From: Gammaproteobacteria bacterium
GTDB lineage: Bacteria > Pseudomonadota > Gammaproteobacteria > Pseudomonadales > Porticoccaceae
Direction of reading: 5' to 3'
Assembly (NCBI GenBank): GCA_006227015.1
Contig: SBGI01000189.1
Coordinates: forward strand, 1 to 5,599
Length of the DNA stretch: 5,599 nucleotides
Shown: piece by piece, positions 5,262 through 5,599 of the stretch
Position numbering within the stretch: position 1 is the first letter of the stretch
Layout of the letters: each line of letters opens with the position of its first letter
Notes under the pieces: model-generated
The model's input: the letters and a program-made list of their open reading frames with translations, nothing else
Databases searched by the model: none
What the model was told of the DNA's origin: nothing
Translations under genes and position numbers: made by a program

Positions 5262-5599
5262 ATGACTGAACGTGTTCAAGTGAGTGGACTTCAGGTCGCT
5301 CGTTCAATTTATGACCTCGTCAAGCAAGACATCATTCCCGGTACAGGTATTGATGTGGACGCCTTTTGGCAGTCTTTTAGCGATATCGTCGGCGATTTTG
5401 CCCCTAAAAACCGACAACTCCTAAAAAAGCGTGATGAGTTGCAGGCGCAAATCGACAACTTTCACCGCGAACGTTTCGGTCAACCCCACAATCATGCGGA
5501 GTACAAAGCTTTTCTGCAGGATGTTGGTTATCTCGTGCCCGAAGGTGGAGAGTTCTCTATCACCACCAGCAATGTAGATCCCGAAATTGCCATGCAGGC
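5262..5599 (+). CDS. glcB: malate synthase G, N-terminal part, cut by window edge
   Basis: The frame from ATG 5262 stays open to the right edge (112 codons visible of about 725). Malate synthase condenses glyoxylate with acetyl-CoA to malate and CoA, completing the glyoxylate shunt that aceA begins. The visible part is strongly conserved in malate synthase G: TERVQVSGLQVARSIYDLV at the start, then IPGTGIDVDAFW (25-36), FAPKNRQLLKKRDELQ (46-61) and YKAFLQDVGYLVPEG (81-95). This pattern separates the monomeric G isoform from the shorter A isoform (AceB). The catalytic Arg and Asp lie beyond the window. AGGG at 5251-5254, 7 nt before the ATG, is an acceptable ribosome site. An 8-bp direct repeat TCAATCAT (5243-5250 and 5256-5263) flanks it, the second copy overlapping the start codon. 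It probably has its own promoter rather than relying on lysR readthrough. Confidence 0.96.
   Translation, partial: MTERVQVSGLQVARSIYDLVKQDIIPGTGIDVDAFWQSFSDIVGDFAPKNRQLLKKRDELQAQIDNFHRERFGQPHNHAEYKAFLQDVGYLVPEGGEFSITTSNVDPEIAMQ

Noticed and set aside
1..5599. Mobile element, CRISPR array, defence or toxin-antitoxin system
   Set aside because: There are no transposase or integrase motifs, regularly spaced repeats, terminal inverted repeats or tRNA genes. All coding space is accounted for by conserved metabolic, redox and regulatory families.

Overview
The window looks like chromosomal DNA from a gammaproteobacterium. It is mostly housekeeping metabolism, and I see no insertion sequence, phage, CRISPR, tRNA or rRNA. 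The best clue to the host is the 530-residue isocitrate lyase. It belongs to the long Pseudomonas-like type (KQCGH active-site motif, C-terminus ending KDNTMNQF) rather than the shorter E. coli type. Moderate base composition and the gene mix would fit a marine, Cellvibrionales-like or Pseudomonas-related lineage, but that placement is inference.

Layout, left to right. (1) 1-350, minus: the N-terminal 116 codons of an aminodeoxychorismate synthase component I (PabB), cut by the left edge and missed by simple ORF calling because it has no stop in the window. (2) 503-1315, plus, divergent from pabB: a tight two-gene unit of a small Rieske-type [2Fe-2S] protein and an RraA-family protein, closed by a probable hairpin terminator at 1329-1361. 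(3) 1405-2361, plus: a four-helix cytochrome b561 followed by a small lipoprotein c-type cytochrome, plausibly a membrane-to-periplasm electron-transfer pair. (4) 2362-2515: a convergent intergenic stretch with several hairpins, including a strong intrinsic terminator for the minus-strand gene. (5) 2516-4108, minus: complete isocitrate lyase (aceA). (6) 4109-4215: a short divergent control region with two adjacent dyads. (7) 4216-5154, plus: a LysR-family regulator. (8) 5262-5599, plus: the start of malate synthase G (glcB), with a recognisable promoter, cut by the right edge.

The main biological story is the right half. Both enzymes of the glyoxylate shunt flank a LysR-type regulator: isocitrate to glyoxylate plus succinate (AceA), then glyoxylate plus acetyl-CoA to malate (GlcB). 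The regulator is divergent from aceA and reads toward glcB. The aceA/lysR control region and the glcB promoter share a 20-bp segment matching at 14 positions, with an identical TAAAATT core, and it overlaps the probable -35 region in both. This suggests, without proving, that the regulator (or another shared factor) controls both enzymes. In the left half, the RraA protein keeps the full D-X20-R-D metal/pyruvate motif of the aldolase/oxaloacetate decarboxylase members of its family, so its RNase E-regulator label may be incomplete.
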